A DNA stretch of 64,000 nt from Cordia subcordata (taxonomy: Eukaryota > Streptophyta > Magnoliopsida > Boraginales > Cordiaceae), in the NCBI GenBank assembly GCA_028554755.1, contig JAPTOF010000007.1, forward strand, positions 15,919,001-15,983,000, read 5' to 3'. The first letter of the stretch is position 1; every line of letters begins with the position of its first letter. Of the stretch, positions 44,186 through 55,226 are shown piece after piece. The translations under genes and the position numbers were made by a program. Below the pieces are notes generated by a model, which worked only from the letters and a program-made list of their open reading frames with translations, had not been told where the DNA came from and did not search any database.

Positions 44186-44488
44186 ATTGGTATTTCTGGT
44201 GTTCCTGCTGATAGAACAGAGATAATGACTACGACGGACTACGATCAGTGGATGCCAATTTGGAATGAGGAGTTTGAATTCCCTCTTCGTGTTCCTGAAT
44301 TAGCATTTCTTCGTTTGAAAGTTAAATATGAAGGAACAGATAGAGGTGACATTGACATTGCAGGCCAAACCTGTTTGCCTATATCTGAGTTGAGAACTGG
44401 GGTTCGCTCTATTCCCCTATATAATAGGGAGGGCGAACAGTATAAACCTGTGAAGCTTCTTGTTCGCATCGAGTTATTGGAAAATTAA
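44186..44488 (+). CDS. PLC exon 8 (C2 domain) and stop
   Basis: 100 codons plus TAA, after acceptor CTGTCTGCAG. It encodes IGISGVPADRTE, WNEEFEFPLRVPELAFLRLK, GQTCLPISELRTGVRSIPLY and VKLLVRIELLEN, a complete C-terminal C2 half as in plant PI-PLCs. No defect is seen. Confidence 0.93.
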   Translation: MGISGVPADRTEIMTTTDYDQWMPIWNEEFEFPLRVPELAFLRLKVKYEGTDRGDIDIAGQTCLPISELRTGVRSIPLYNREGEQYKPVKLLVRIELLEN

Positions 44489-44653
44489 GTAAATCTAGAT
44501 AATTACTAGGATATAATATCCGAGGATATTATATATAATGTGGATATTCATATTCCATAAGGTAATATTGGGTTATGACTCAAATTCAAGCCTGAGATTA
44601 GAATAGTCTTGTAAAATAAAATTCTTAAAGAGCAAGTCATTGTATTCCATATC

Positions 44654-44659
44654 AATAAA
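44654..44659 (+). terminator. Candidate polyadenylation signal of the PLC gene
   Basis: AATAAA lies 166 nt after the stop codon in AT-rich sequence, a normal distance for a plant 3' UTR. Confidence 0.45.
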
Positions 44660-44689
44660 ATTATTTTTCTCTCTTCTCTAAAAAGAAGT

Positions 44690-45243
44690 TAAAATTTTTG
44701 AAATATTTGATATCCTTAAGATATCAAGTCATTCATGGGAGTAAAACATATAATTGAGAAATATTACTCTACTCTAAGAAAGTATTTGGTACTTGAATAT
44801 AATATGATTGTTGAAAATAAAGAGATCTCACTCAATTATACTATTCTTGATAAGAGTGAAACCAAAAAGTGAAAATATCAAATATCTGTATATATAGAAG
44901 CTACTTTTTTTTTTTTGCGGGATAAGTAAATTTTTTTATTTATCGCGAAAAAGGTACAAACCAATCCAATGCCCCTCCATCCTACTAAACAATAAATCTA
45001 AAGCAAGGGATTGAGGGGCACAGAAAAGAAAATAAAGTACACAAAGTAAAGATGAAATACCCTCATTCTAATAAACATTCATTCTACAAATCAAGGAATG
45101 AGGGTTAAATAGCAAAATCGAGAAAAGTGGGACAATCACATACAAACAAAATCAAATGCATTAATCCACACATAGGGAGAAGCAAGGGTCATTGAAGTGC
45201 TCATAATTTGCAAGTCATCATCATTCTTTTAAATAAAACCAAT
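44690..45243. other. Intergenic sequence with poly-T-started repeat
   Basis: A poly-T run at 44907-44918 followed by GATAAGTAAATTTTTTTATT and AAAGGTACAAACC resembles the 3' end of a LINE-type repeat on the minus strand, but no coding part follows. Confidence 0.35.
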
Positions 45244-46807
45244 TGGTGATATGTGTGAGTTGTGTATGTTTGTACATAGTGTTTGCATCCACTTCTTAGG
45301 ATGTTTTGAGAATAATTTAGTGCATTTAGTGTTACATTTAGGAATTGAACTTAATTGAATATATAGATGGCATGGGCAAGGCTTGAAGATACATTTGAGG
45401 ATGAAAAGAAGGAAAAAAACAAGTTTGGAGGCTTCTGGAAGAGGTTCGAGACAAACTGAAGTAAAACGGAGCCGAAAGGTGCAAAATAGGGGGTATCGGC
45501 CTAGCACCCTTTAGAGTACCAATTGACCCCCTCTCTAAGCCGCCTAAACTAGTAAACAAGGTCCTAGAACCGGCCTAGCAAAGCCTTAACAAATAAACCC
45601 GAAATGCCTATTTAAAGCCCGTTTTAGGCCATTCTTAAGGGAGGAACTTTCATTTCTTAAACCCTAACAAACCTTAACCTTTTATCCACGTCTCCAAACA
45701 CCCAAAACACCATCCACACACCATACCAAGCAAGGATTGAACCTTGTAACAAGAGATTGAAGAGATTTGCCTTGGATTCTATTCCTTTTCTTATTCTTGT
45801 AAACATGTTTTGTAATTGAGCTAGATCTAGGTTAATTGTTATTGTATATTAGGTTAGGGCTTTGAATAAAGAATTTGTGTGTATCTTTGGCTCTTAATAC
45901 ATGCTTGTTTACACTGACAAATGGCATGATTCGGATATGTCTATGTGTTCGATAAAATGCCTAAGTGAAGATGCTTGTATGATTTGTGTGTTTAATAATT
46001 ATTTCTTGCTTCCCTGATGTTGATTGATGGTTCTTCATTCATGTTTAAGTGAGGTTAATCCTCCTTTAGGTTTAAATCTAGCTAATGGACTTTCGACTTA
46101 GTTTAATCGACCTTAGATGGACTAGGTCTTGGCTTTAAACCTAGCCAACGATTTAGACACTGGGTTAGATTAAATCAACCTCACAAAGGACCTAATTAAC
46201 TAAGCCTGAAAACCCTAGGTCATAAGGACCATGCTACACTCTAAGAGTTGACGCCTAGGGGTAGGCCCGTACCAAGTCCTATAGGATAATAAAGTTAGTT
46301 AGTGAGGCCCAATGAGAGAACTTAGTTAATTAAGCCCAAAAACTACAGTTGGCTCGGAGAATCCTATGCTACTAAGAGTCGACGCTTACGGGTAGGAGTC
46401 TACCTACAATTGAAAGAAAATAAGGTTAATTAGCTCTCGATAGAGTAATCAAGCCATAGATAGACCTAATTCCTTATCATATCCCAAGCCTATTTGCAAC
46501 ACACAATCATCCTAGGTTTTCTTCTATCTTGTAGAGTTTTCTTTCCTTAGCTTGACACCTATAGTTCCTCCAATAGATTAGGCTAGTTTAGGTTTAAACT
46601 TCGAGCTCCCTTCCATCCCAAAAAGACCAAAAATACTTCAACACATGCGCATAGCTAGTTTTAGGCACCTAGGCACGTAGAGACCAAACTAAGAAGCCTT
46701 CTTGTGAAGACGATACCTATACGCACACGCTATATTAGACACAATCCGTATGCTTACGTGTTAAAACTTGGTTGTTGATTTGCGCTTCATTTGTACACAC
46801 ACCAAGC
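45244..46807 (+). repeat. 5' LTR of the LARD
   Basis: Begins TGGTGATATGTGTGAGTTG (3' LTR: TGTTGATTTGTGTGAGTTG) and stays alignable with 55227-56943 through GATGGCATGGG, CACCCTTTAGAGTACCA, the tRNA-unrelated GGACCATGCTACACTC region and TGGTTGTTGATTTGCGCTT. It lacks about 60 bp present in the 3' LTR near 55330-55400. Confidence 0.8.
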
Positions 46808-46821
46808 TCATGTTCAAGTTT

Positions 46822-46846
46822 TTGGCTTCATTACTGGGGAGGCACA
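46822..46846 (+). promoter_or_regulatory. Primer-binding site of the LARD
   Basis: TTTTTGGCTTCATTACTGGG is a mutated form of the TTTTTGGCGCCGTTGCCGGGG site that follows the 5' LTR of many plant gypsy elements. Confidence 0.65.
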
Positions 46847-47036
46847 GTACTGGTTCTTTATGTACTTTTGTATTTTTAGTTAGTTGATTGCTTGTTGTTC
46901 TATCTTTACTTGCTTTCCTTTATTTGAAAAATCACAAAAAAATTTAAAAAATCTTGAAAAAACACAAAAAATTAAAATTTTGAAAAATAAAAAAAAAATC
47001 TTGAATTGTGAAGAGCTTTGCTTCTATTAATTGAGC

Positions 47037-47366
47037 ATGAATCCTTCATTGTTTTCACGTGTATCCTCTTCCCTCACCCCAAATACTTATCATGCTTGTG
47101 TTTTGTGTGGTAACTTTGACCATGACGTTAATTATTGTCTCATTTTACTTACTGACCCCCATTATCTTGCAAAGCCTAATAGTGTCCCTAGTAATCATAT
47201 GTCTATGCATGCATCTTCATCTAGTTACTATGATTATATAGAGCCATATCATGCATTTACACAATGGAGTCAAAATGACTCTTCATATTATCTACCGCTT
47301 GGCTTCAAATGTCCACCTCTTACACCAGTTTTTCCCACATGTCTTTCTTTCGAGTTTTTTTTATGA
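47037..47366 (+). pseudogene. Short zinc-knuckle (CCHC) frame of the LARD
   Basis: From ATG 47037 about 110 codons are open. CVLCGNFDHDVNYC at codons 22-35 fits CX2CX4HX4C. Such frames are found near the 5' end of plant LARD-type gypsy derivatives. Downstream pieces (47440-48160) are open only in short runs (e.g. MHDEEPFESYLSPL at 47954) and look like remains of the same frame. Function is unknown. Confidence 0.5.
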
Positions 47367-47439
47367 TTATGCTTATAGTGATCCCAACCAAGATGCCTTC
47401 CATTTCACTTAATTGAGCCCTCTTCCGTTAGGTCTCCTT

Positions 47440-48160
47440 CACACGAGGAGAAAATGCTTGAATTAATCCAAATCATGCAATCCAACCAAGATAAACTAGA
47501 GAGGCTTATAGGATTTTGAATCAGTTATCCCAGCTGAGTACTTAAATGGGGAGGTGAGATTGAGCAACCCATTGAAAGCTTTGAGATACCATGTGACCAA
47601 GTTGACGGTATAAGAGTAAGGCCTATGGATAAGGCAATTAGTGGTGAAAATGATGTTGTTCTAGGTAGAGATATAGAAAGAGAGATAGATGCGGAGTTCA
47701 CATCTTCTAGTGAGAAAGAGATTGAGATTGATGATGCTTCAGTCTTGATGACTTAGGGTATGTTTTAAAAGAAGTGGCACCCTATCCTCCCTTGCTTTTA
47801 CCACCTTCTATTGGGTCACTTGAGCCTATTTTTCCTTCTTTTCCCATATTTTACACGTATTTAGAGGATAAGGCTCATGTTATTAGCACTTAATGTGATT
47901 TTGAGTCTACATTTAGGGAGCTAGATACGCATACCTTCTTTGAGCATTCAAATTTGCATGATGAGGAGCCTTTTGAGTCCTATTTATCCCCTCTACCCGT
48001 GTCCACCCCTTGTGAAGAGTTAGAGAGATGTTTCTTTGATTATGCCATATCCCATAAAGATAAAGGGTCTAGTGTTTCCATATCCTTTGTTCTTGATCTT
48101 TCTGGCTCTCTCTCTTTAGATGTTGTCTCTACTCCCTCATATTCCCTTGAGTCTTCCTAA
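47440..48160 (+). pseudogene. Acidic remnant frame of the LARD internal region
   Basis: Several short + frames rich in Glu, Ser and Pro, including a 68-aa run from ATG 47954 to 48160, separated by stops. No known domain. By position they continue the zinc-knuckle frame. Confidence 0.35.
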
Positions 48161-48802
48161 GCTTTGGAGCTTACATTTACGCCTTCTTACATGAAACACT
48201 CTCACTTAGGACTAGGAGACATTCCACCCACCTTACATGCATTAGACTTGTGCCTTTTGGGAAGGGTGTGTTTTTAGCCCTAAATTATGAGAAAAAGGCC
48301 ATGGGGTGGTTGATTAGTGAGCAAGTTGGACATAAGTATTGACATTTGTGAATGGTCTCTACCACACTAGAGCACACATCTTCATTTGACATTTCGAGGT
48401 GAGACGTTATGGAAAGGGCTTGCATTGTTCATTCTTTGCCCTACCATATGATGCATGATTCTTTTCCTTCTACTTTCTATGCCTTGTTGGTTATCTGGCA
48501 ATTTGTGCCACGAAACTTTAAAAATGTCTTACTTTAACCTAGCGTTCAGCTAGGGGCGTTAAATCCAACGCTACTAGGTGGCATCCTAGACATGTTTATA
48601 CTTTCTTTGTTTTCGTTGTCTTTTACTTGCTTTTGCATTTGTATATAGTATATTAGATTGTTTTGACATGCTTTTTCTTCTACTACCTTTTGATAGTTTA
48701 GGCTTTCTTTTGTTTGCTTTTATTTTTAGTATTAGATTCTTTCTCCTTTCTGTCATTATTGGTATAACAATCCTATATCCGTTGAATACGTCCTTGTTTA
48801 TC

Positions 48803-49230
48803 TGCTAGGAAATTAGGATGCATAACACACACTCATGCACCAAAATTAAAGCATGAGTAACGAGAAAAGAATATGCACAATTAAACGTGGTTCGACCCTC
48901 TGCCTACATTCACGAAAACCTCCACCAGATAGAAAAGAGTACAAACTTAATAGGATTTTTTGCACGATCTGAAAAGTCTAAACCCTCCCTCACAGTATTC
49001 TTACAATGGCTCTCTTCCTCAATCTAGACCTATTGCAAGACACACCTTACAACTAATGCAAAAATCCTATTTATAGAGGACACTTCCTTGTCCTCCAAGA
49101 CAAGAGTTTCTTAATCTATCAATCCTACCATAACTAAGACTCTTACCATAATTGGAATTTTGACTCTCTTTATGACTCTTTTCTAGTTTCAATATGGGCT
49201 TAGGCTTAGTACTTGAGCCACAGCCTTACA
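48803..49230 (-). repeat. LTR 1 of the TR-GAG array (outer 3' LTR)
   Basis: 428 bp; on the plus strand from TGCTAGGAAATTAGG to GCCACAGCCTTACA. Shares ACGTGGTTCGACCCTCTGCC and TCTTACAATGGCTCT with LTRs 2-4. Confidence 0.88.
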
Positions 49231-49245
49231 AATTTCTCCCTTGGC
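49231..49245 (-). promoter_or_regulatory. Polypurine tract of internal unit A
   Basis: Minus strand CCAAGGGAGAAATT directly before LTR 1. The same sequence with minor changes precedes the LTRs at 51486 and 63972. Confidence 0.65.
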
Positions 49246-49249
49246 AAGA

Positions 49250-50637
49250 AGTGCCAAGAATATTCACAATAGGCGAGAATGTCACTCTTTTCTTCTTCTC
49301 AGCCTTCATTTGAGCTTCTTCACACTTGTCGCATTCATCTCTCAGTGCAGTGCATCCCTCTAAATAGCACATGTGCTTCTCGTTCTTTCTCTCTTCAAGA
49401 ACTAGCTCCTCTCCACAATACACTTTGTAGTAGTCTCCTTTACCAACGTATTTGTACCCCCTTGACGCCAACTGACCCAGCAAAATTATGTTGGACACAC
49501 AAGATGGCACATAACTCACATTGGAGATGGTCTTGATAATCCCATTGTTAAGCCTTAGACGAACTCTCCCAACACCAGTAACCTTCATCTTCTAGTTGCT
49601 TCCAACAGTGATATATCTAAGCCTCTTATCCAGGCGCAAAGTGTCAAAACTAGCTCTATCATTACAAACGTGAAATGTTCCCACACACGTTCCCACTAAA
49701 TCCAACACCCAGTCAGTCTTCTTCCTCTTTGAGCCTTTATTAACATCCCAGCTTACCGCTATCAAAACAGTCTCACTACTATTGCTATCATCACCCTTAA
49801 CAAGGTTCACGGAGTCCTTGCCATACACCTTCTCCTTGCTCTTAGTTCTCCATTCTCTAAAGCTCTTCATGTCCTCTCTCAATCTAGGACATCTTGGTTG
49901 AATATGACCTTCTCTCTACAGTAGTAGTATTCTCTACCGTCTTCTCCATCCCGAGCTTAGCTTTTCGATCTCAATCTACCTCTATGAGAATTCCTTCTTC
50001 CAGAACTCCTCCCTCGATTCGAACCCTCAACCATTAGTGCTTGATCTCCACTAGGCACACTACTTCTTCCCAACATTCTCTCGTTCTCTCTTAAGAACGT
50101 AATCACTTCGTTAAGCTCGAGAGTCTTCTTCCCAACAAGGATTGATTGCACAAACGGCTTGCACAACTTCGACAAGGAAGATAGTAGTATGAGCACTTGT
50201 TCTTTATCCATTATTCTCTTGTCAGGCTCCTCAACGTTTATGAGCTTGACCCCTAACTCGTTAAATTTGTTGATGTGATCCTGGATGGTGGTTCCCTCTT
50301 CTAGTTCGAACAAATAAAACTTTGTCCTCAAACACAATTCGCTGGTTATTGACTTAGATTCACAAATGTTCTCCAACTTGTCGAACACACTGCTCCCTGT
50401 CATCTCATCAATCACATGACATTTAATTTGCAGTGTTATATCCAACCGAATGGTACTTATAGCTCTTCATTATTATGACTTCTAATTCTTATCATTGACT
50501 TCATCCTGTTTCACCTTTTCTAGCGCTTCATCAAGGCCTTGCTGTACCAAAAGGGCCTCAATAGTATTCCTCCACAAGTTGAAGTTCATGTCCCCATCGA
50601 ACATTGGAATTTCAAACTTCGTACCGGTCGTCGTCAT
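49250..50637 (-). pseudogene. Gag-protease remnant of internal unit A
   Basis: Starts at ATG 50637 (minus) with MTTTGTKFEIPMFDG. It continues with the UBN2-type gag core (LQIKCHVIDEMTGSSVFDKL to LILLSSLSKLCKPFVQSI, 50445-50130) and an Arg/Ser-rich basic tail (49960-50010). The zinc knuckle is damaged (first Cys is Tyr), and a protease-like region follows (DWVLDLVGTCVGTFHVCNDR, ITVGSN). The part to 49250 (KVTGVGRVRLRLNNGIIKTI, NVSYVPSCVSNIILLGQLAS) is the end of the copia protease and pre-integrase link. Stops and frameshifts occur near 50460 and 49590. Pol is absent. Confidence 0.8.
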
Positions 50638-51043
50638 GGTTTTTATGTACAAATTTGCTAAAAATCAACAATCCAACAAGAATTTGACAAAATTAACCCC
50701 AAAAACATATTCAAGACGTTGAACACTGGTGGGGAGACCCTCGGTCAATGTGGTCAAACCCTTGTAGCCCTTCGGTCAATGCTGGTCAAACTCTCTGTTT
50801 GACTTGTTGACCACAAACTCACAAAACTTGACCTACTTGTATAGCGTAATTCGACTGTTAGATCATCACAAAATTTTAGAAGCTTACTCTCCCCGCCACA
50901 ACGAACACACAAGAACAAACGGATTGTCGATCAGACTAAGAGAAAGCCTCCAAACGTGACCAGCAGATCTGTAAATTTTTTAACTTCTCTTCGGCATCTC
51001 TTTTTTCGTTTTTCGTGCAAGCCAGCATCTTCCCTCCAACCTA

Positions 51044-51058
51044 GCTCTCGATACCACT
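51044..51058 (-). promoter_or_regulatory. Primer-binding site next to LTR 2
   Basis: Minus strand AGTGGTATCGAGAGC follows the LTR end and resembles the initiator Met tRNA site TGGTATCAGAGC. The same word lies at 53225-53239 beside LTR 3. Confidence 0.75.
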
Positions 51059-51485
51059 TGTTAGGAAATTAGGATGCATAAAACAAACTCACACAGTGGA
51101 ATTAAAGCACGAGTAATGAGAAAAGAATACATACAAATAAACGTGGTTCAGCGTTCTGTCTACGTCCACGAAAACTTCTACTAGATAGAAAAGAGTACAA
51201 ACTCAATAGGACTTTTTGTATGGTCAGAAGAGTCTAAACCCTCCCTCATGGTGTTCTTACAATGGCTCTCTCCCTCAATCTAGACCTATCGCAAGACACA
51301 CCTTACAACTAATGCAAGAGTCCTATTTATAGAGGAGACTTCCTTGTCCTCTAAAATAAGGGTTTCCTAATCTATCAATCCTACCGTAACTAAAACTCTT
51401 GCTATAATTGGAATTTTGATCTCTTTATGACATTTTCCTAATTTCAATACAGGCTTGGACTCAGCACTTGAGCCACAACCCAATA
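51059..51485 (-). repeat. LTR 2 of the TR-GAG array (shared middle LTR)
   Basis: 427 bp between PBS (51044-51058) on one side and a polypurine tract (51486-51500) on the other, so it serves as 5' LTR for unit A and 3' LTR for unit B. Confidence 0.88.
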
Positions 51486-51499
51486 AATTCCTCCCTTGA

Positions 51500-52825
51500 C
51501 GAGAAGTGCCAAGAATCTCCACAATAGGCAAGAACGTCATTATTTTCTTCTTATCAGCCTTCACTTGAGCTTCTTCACACTTGTCGTATTCATCTCTCAG
51601 AGCGGTTCATCCTAACAAGTAGCACACGTGCTTCTCGTTCTTCCTCCCTTCAAGAACTAGCTTATCTCCACAATACACTTTGCAACAGTCTCCTTTACCA
51701 ACGTACTTGTACCTCCTTGATGCCAACTCACCTAGTGCAATTATGTTAGACATATAAGATAGCACATACGTCACATTGGAGATGGTCTTGATACTACAAT
51801 TGTTAAGCGTCGAACAAACTCTCCCAATGCCAACAACCTTCATCTTTTGGTTGTTCCCTACAGTGATATATCCAAGCCTCTTATCTAAGCGCAAAGTGTC
51901 GAAACTAGCTCTATTATTGCAAACATGAAATGTTCCCGCTGAATTCAACACCAAGTCAATCTTATTCCTTTTTGAGCCTTTATTAGCGTCCTTGCTTAGC
52001 GCCTTCAAAGTAGTCTCACTACCATCGCTATCATCACCCTCAATAAGGTTCGCGGAAGTCCTCGCCACACACCTTCTCCTTGCTCTTAGATCTCCACTCT
52101 CTAAAGCACTTCGTGTCCTCTCTTAATATAGGACATCTTGGTTGATATGACCCTTCTCTCTACAATAGTAGCACTCTCGATCGTCTTCTCTATCCCGAGC
52201 TCGACTTTTTGATCTCGATCTACCTCTACAAGAATTCTCTCTTCCTGAGCTCCTCCCTCGATTCGAACCTTCAACAGTTAGTGCTTGATCTCCGCGAGAC
52301 ACACTACTTCTTCCTAACATCCTCTCGTTCTCTCTCAAGAGCGCAATCACTTCGTTCAGCTAGAGAGTCTTCTTCCCAATGAGGATTGATTGCGCGAACA
52401 GCTTGTACAACTTTGGCAAGAAAGATAGTAGTACGAGCACTTGTTCTTCATTCGTAATTCTTTTATGAGGCTCCTCAATGCTTGTGAGCTTGATCACTAA
52501 CTTCTTAAAATCATTCTCAAACATAATCGGTTGTGATAGACTTGGAATCATAAATGTTCTCCAACTGGTAAAACATACAGCTCATCGTCGTCTCATAAAT
52601 CACATGACATTTAATTTGCGGTGCTAAAACCAAATGAATGATACTTACGGCTCTTCGTTGTAAGGACTTCCACTTCTTATCATCGACTTCATCTAGTTTC
52701 ACATCTTCTAGCACTTCATCAAGGCCTTGCTGCATCAAAAGGTCATCAATAGTATTTCTCCATAAGTTGAAGTTCGTGTTCTCATCAAACATTGGAATTT
52801 CAAACTTCGTACTGGTCGTCGTCAT
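51500..52825 (-). pseudogene. Gag-protease remnant of internal unit B
   Basis: Starts at ATG 52825 (minus) with MTTTSTKFEIPMFDENTNFN. Gag core pieces, a basic tail (RGRSRSKSRARD) and a zinc knuckle with only the last Cys lost (CYYCREKGHINQD, about 52150-52190) follow. The protease motif is LNSAGTFHVCNNRASFD, with Asn in place of the catalytic Asp. It ends at the same point as unit A (EILGTSRQGRNL, about 51500). Several stops and frameshifts. No pol. Confidence 0.8.
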
Positions 52826-53224
52826 GGCTCCTATGCACAAATTCGCTAAAACTCAACAAGCCAACAAGGATTTGGAAAAACTAACCCCAAAAATGGATTC
52901 ACGACATAGAGAGACGTTAGGGAGACCCTCGTTCAACGTGGTCAAACCCCTGTAGCCCTTTGGTCAATGCTGGTCAAACTCTCTATTTCACTTTTTTAAC
53001 ACAAACTCATAAAACTTGACCTGCTTGTATCTCATAATCCGACTGTCGGATCATCGCAAAATTTTAGAAGCTTACTCTCCTAACTACAGTGAAGACATAG
53101 AAATAAACAAATCATCGATCGAATGCCATGAAAGCTCCAAACATGACCAGCAGATCTGCGAATTTTTGAACTCCTCTTCGGCACCTCTTTTTTTCGTGCA
53201 AGGCAACGTCATCCCTCCAACCTA

Positions 53225-53239
53225 ACTCTCGATACCACT
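53225..53239 (-). promoter_or_regulatory. Primer-binding site next to LTR 3
   Basis: Minus strand AGTGGTATCGAGAGT-like sequence adjacent to the LTR end, as at 51044-51058. Confidence 0.75.
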
Positions 53240-53642
53240 TGTTAGGATATTAGGACGCTTAACCACGTGTAACAAGAAAAGAATACGTATAATTAAACGT
53301 GGTTCAGCCCTCTGTCTACATCCTCAAAAACTTTTACTAGATAGAAAAGAGTACAAACTCAATAGGACTTTTTGTACGGCCAGAGAAGTCTAAACCTTCC
53401 CTCACGGTGTTCTTACAATAGCTCTCTCCCTCAATCTAGACCTATTGCAAGACACACTGTACAACTAATGCAAGCGTCCTATTTATAGAGGAGACTTTCT
53501 TGTCCTCCAAGACAAGGGTTTTTTAATCTATCAATCCTACCATAACTAAGACTCTTACTATAATTGGAATTTTGATTCTCTTTATGACTTTTTCCTAATT
53601 TCAATCCGGGCTTGGGCTTAGCACTTGAGCCACAACCCAACA
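53240..53642 (-). repeat. LTR 3 of the TR-GAG array (outer 5' LTR)
   Basis: 403 bp from TGTTAGGATATTAGG to ACCCAACA; shorter than LTRs 1 and 2 by about 25 bp near its left end. Confidence 0.88.
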
Positions 53643-53647
53643 TTATC

Positions 53648-55226
53648 TTTTTAAATGCCAATGTGAACTTGCATTATATTGACTACTAATCTCTTTTTTT
53701 TTTTTTTTTATAGCATTAATGCTTTCTACAAAAGAAGGAGGGTAGTAGATAGACGGATTATCTTTGGCATTTATGGACCACATGCAAACAAGCTTGTACC
53801 TCTCCATTCTTTACTTGTCTCTATCTATCCCTAACCATATTTCCCGTATACATTTCACATGCTTGCTTGTTTATGTGGTTGGATGCTACTTGCTTGAGGA
53901 CAAGCAAATTTTAGGTTTAAGAGTGTGGTGGTTATTCTTTTATGGTTTTTATCATTTATAGGGTAGATTTGTTTGCCATGCCTGGTTTTTGCTCAAAACT
54001 TGTTCAAAATTTTCATTTTTTGCATGTTTTAAGTTGTTTATCTCCATGTTGGTTAAAAAGTTGGCTTTTGTTATTGACTTAATTGATTGGAGAAGATGAG
54101 GGTGTATTTTGGAGAGTGAATGGAGTGTGGTATAAGACCTAGACTTTGAAGAAAATTCTTTTGAAAACTGTAGGGGAGTGAGCACTTTTAAAAATGCACC
54201 TTCTAGTTGCCCCATAACTTGGTTTAAAAACCGATTTTGAGGGTTGTTGATATAAGTTCTCCTTCCTTCATTGGTTCTTTTAATGTTGGGTTTTGAGAAA
54301 AATGCAAAAAAAATTTAAAAAAATGTAATAGTGTGAAAAAAAAGTGAAAAAGATTTTAAAAAAGTGAAAAAAAAGTGAAAATGGGAAAAGCCAAAAGGGA
54401 AGAAAAAAAAGTGAAGTGTGTTGAACGGTGTTTGGCGTTGCTTATAAGCTAGTCAAAACAGCTGATAAACAATGTGTGGCTACTTATAAGCTTGAAAAAA
54501 AGAAACAGATGGGGTATAACTTTTTTTTTTTGGGTGCTTATAAGCTAGTGGTCAAAGTTAGCAAAAACACTTGTTTGCCCTTCAAAATGAGAAGCAATTA
54601 ATTAATGACATGTCTTTTTTAGTCATTTTAACTACTATTGCTACTTATAAGCACTTATTTACCAAATATGTCAGCAGCTTATAAGCACATATTATTCAAA
54701 CACATCTCTGTTTATTTATCACTAGTTTAAAAGCAGCTTTTTACTTATAAGCACTTAAAAATAAGCAATGCCAAACGGGCTCTTAAATAAGTGTCAAGCG
54801 ACACAAATGTCAATTTGACACAAGTGTTTCTTTTGATATTTTGTTGTTTTGTGAACTAGGCTTTTTACGTCAATGTGGGCCATTGTGCTGTATTTTTCTT
54901 TTTCTTGTGCCTTTGGGGCTAAGTGCATGTTGAGGGGCCATGTCAGTTGATGGGTGCACGAAGTATCAATATCCTGGGTGTGTGAGTTGATATTCTAAGT
55001 TTATGGTGCTTTTAACTAACTTGGTAAGTTTCTAAGAAGAGCATGACCCCTTGTGCGTGAGAGAAGGATCTGAAAAAGGCTAGGGGATTTACACGAAAAG
55101 AATGACCCCTTATACCCCTTAAAGGTGGAAAGATAGTAAGTCAATACAACTAGCAACTCTTTGAAAAGCATGTGGATAGACTTGGTTTAGGCTTGCTTGG
55201 GGACAAGCAAGGGAAAGGTTTGGGGG
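53648..55226 (+). other. 3' non-coding part of the LARD internal region
   Basis: Resumes the LARD after the TR-GAG array. Two copies of a CTTGAGGACAAGCAA / CTTGGGGACAAGCAA word occur, at about 53893 and 55191, the second just before the polypurine tract GGGAAAGGTTTGGGGG (55211-55226). A-rich tracts with GTGAAAAA repeats lie at 54300-54420, and a MITE at 54430. Confidence 0.6.
54430..54785. mobile_element. MITE of about 355 bp inside the LARD
   Basis: The left GTGTTTGGCGTTGCTTATAA and (reversed) right CGTTTGGCATTGCTTATTTT form a TIR. The inside is made of repeated GCTTATAAGC / CTTATAAGCACTTA words in both orientations. The TSD is not clear. Confidence 0.6.

Larger units (their letters stand above)
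16723..44488 (+). pseudogene. Plant phosphoinositide-specific phospholipase C (PI-PLC), degenerate
   Basis: Eight coding exons follow the plant PI-PLC plan: EF-hand-like N-terminus (exon 1), X domain (exons 2-4), Y domain (exons 4-6) and C2 domain (exons 7-8). An active enzyme would cleave phosphoinositides at the plasma membrane into diacylglycerol and inositol phosphate, needing Ca2+. Three lesions are visible. There is a TAG at 35205-35207, a 5-nt deletion in exon 5 that shifts the frame, and TT instead of GT after exon 7. The X domain reads GYNSHL where the family has GHNSYL, so the first catalytic His is gone. ELNLW replaces ELD-x-W, a Ca2+ ligand position. The X/Y linker is much shorter than usual. 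Exon phases are otherwise correct, and the C2 domain is intact, suggesting recent decay or relaxed selection as in Arabidopsis PLC8/PLC9. Introns: 1 is 16.2 kb, 5 is 5.4 kb. Confidence 0.88.
48798..53647 (-). mobile_element. Tandem TR-GAG-like copia array: LTR-internal-LTR-internal-LTR
   Basis: Three LTRs (48803-49230, 51059-51485, 53240-53642), all in minus orientation, alternate with two internal regions of about 1.8 kb. The outermost flanks are the same 5 bp, TTATC (48798-48802 and 53643-53647), so the whole array behaves as one insertion into the LARD. Each internal region has a PBS, gag, a zinc knuckle, a protease-like end and a polypurine tract, but no integrase, RT or RNase H. Confidence 0.88.

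Noticed and set aside
45229..45559. Minus frames of 92 and 73 aa, and similar ones at 55119-55641
   Set aside because: They are in the two LTRs of the LARD; recurrence is due to the LTR duplication.
49279..49536. 85-aa plus frame in the TR-GAG array
   Set aside because: Antisense shadow of the protease-like region on the minus strand.
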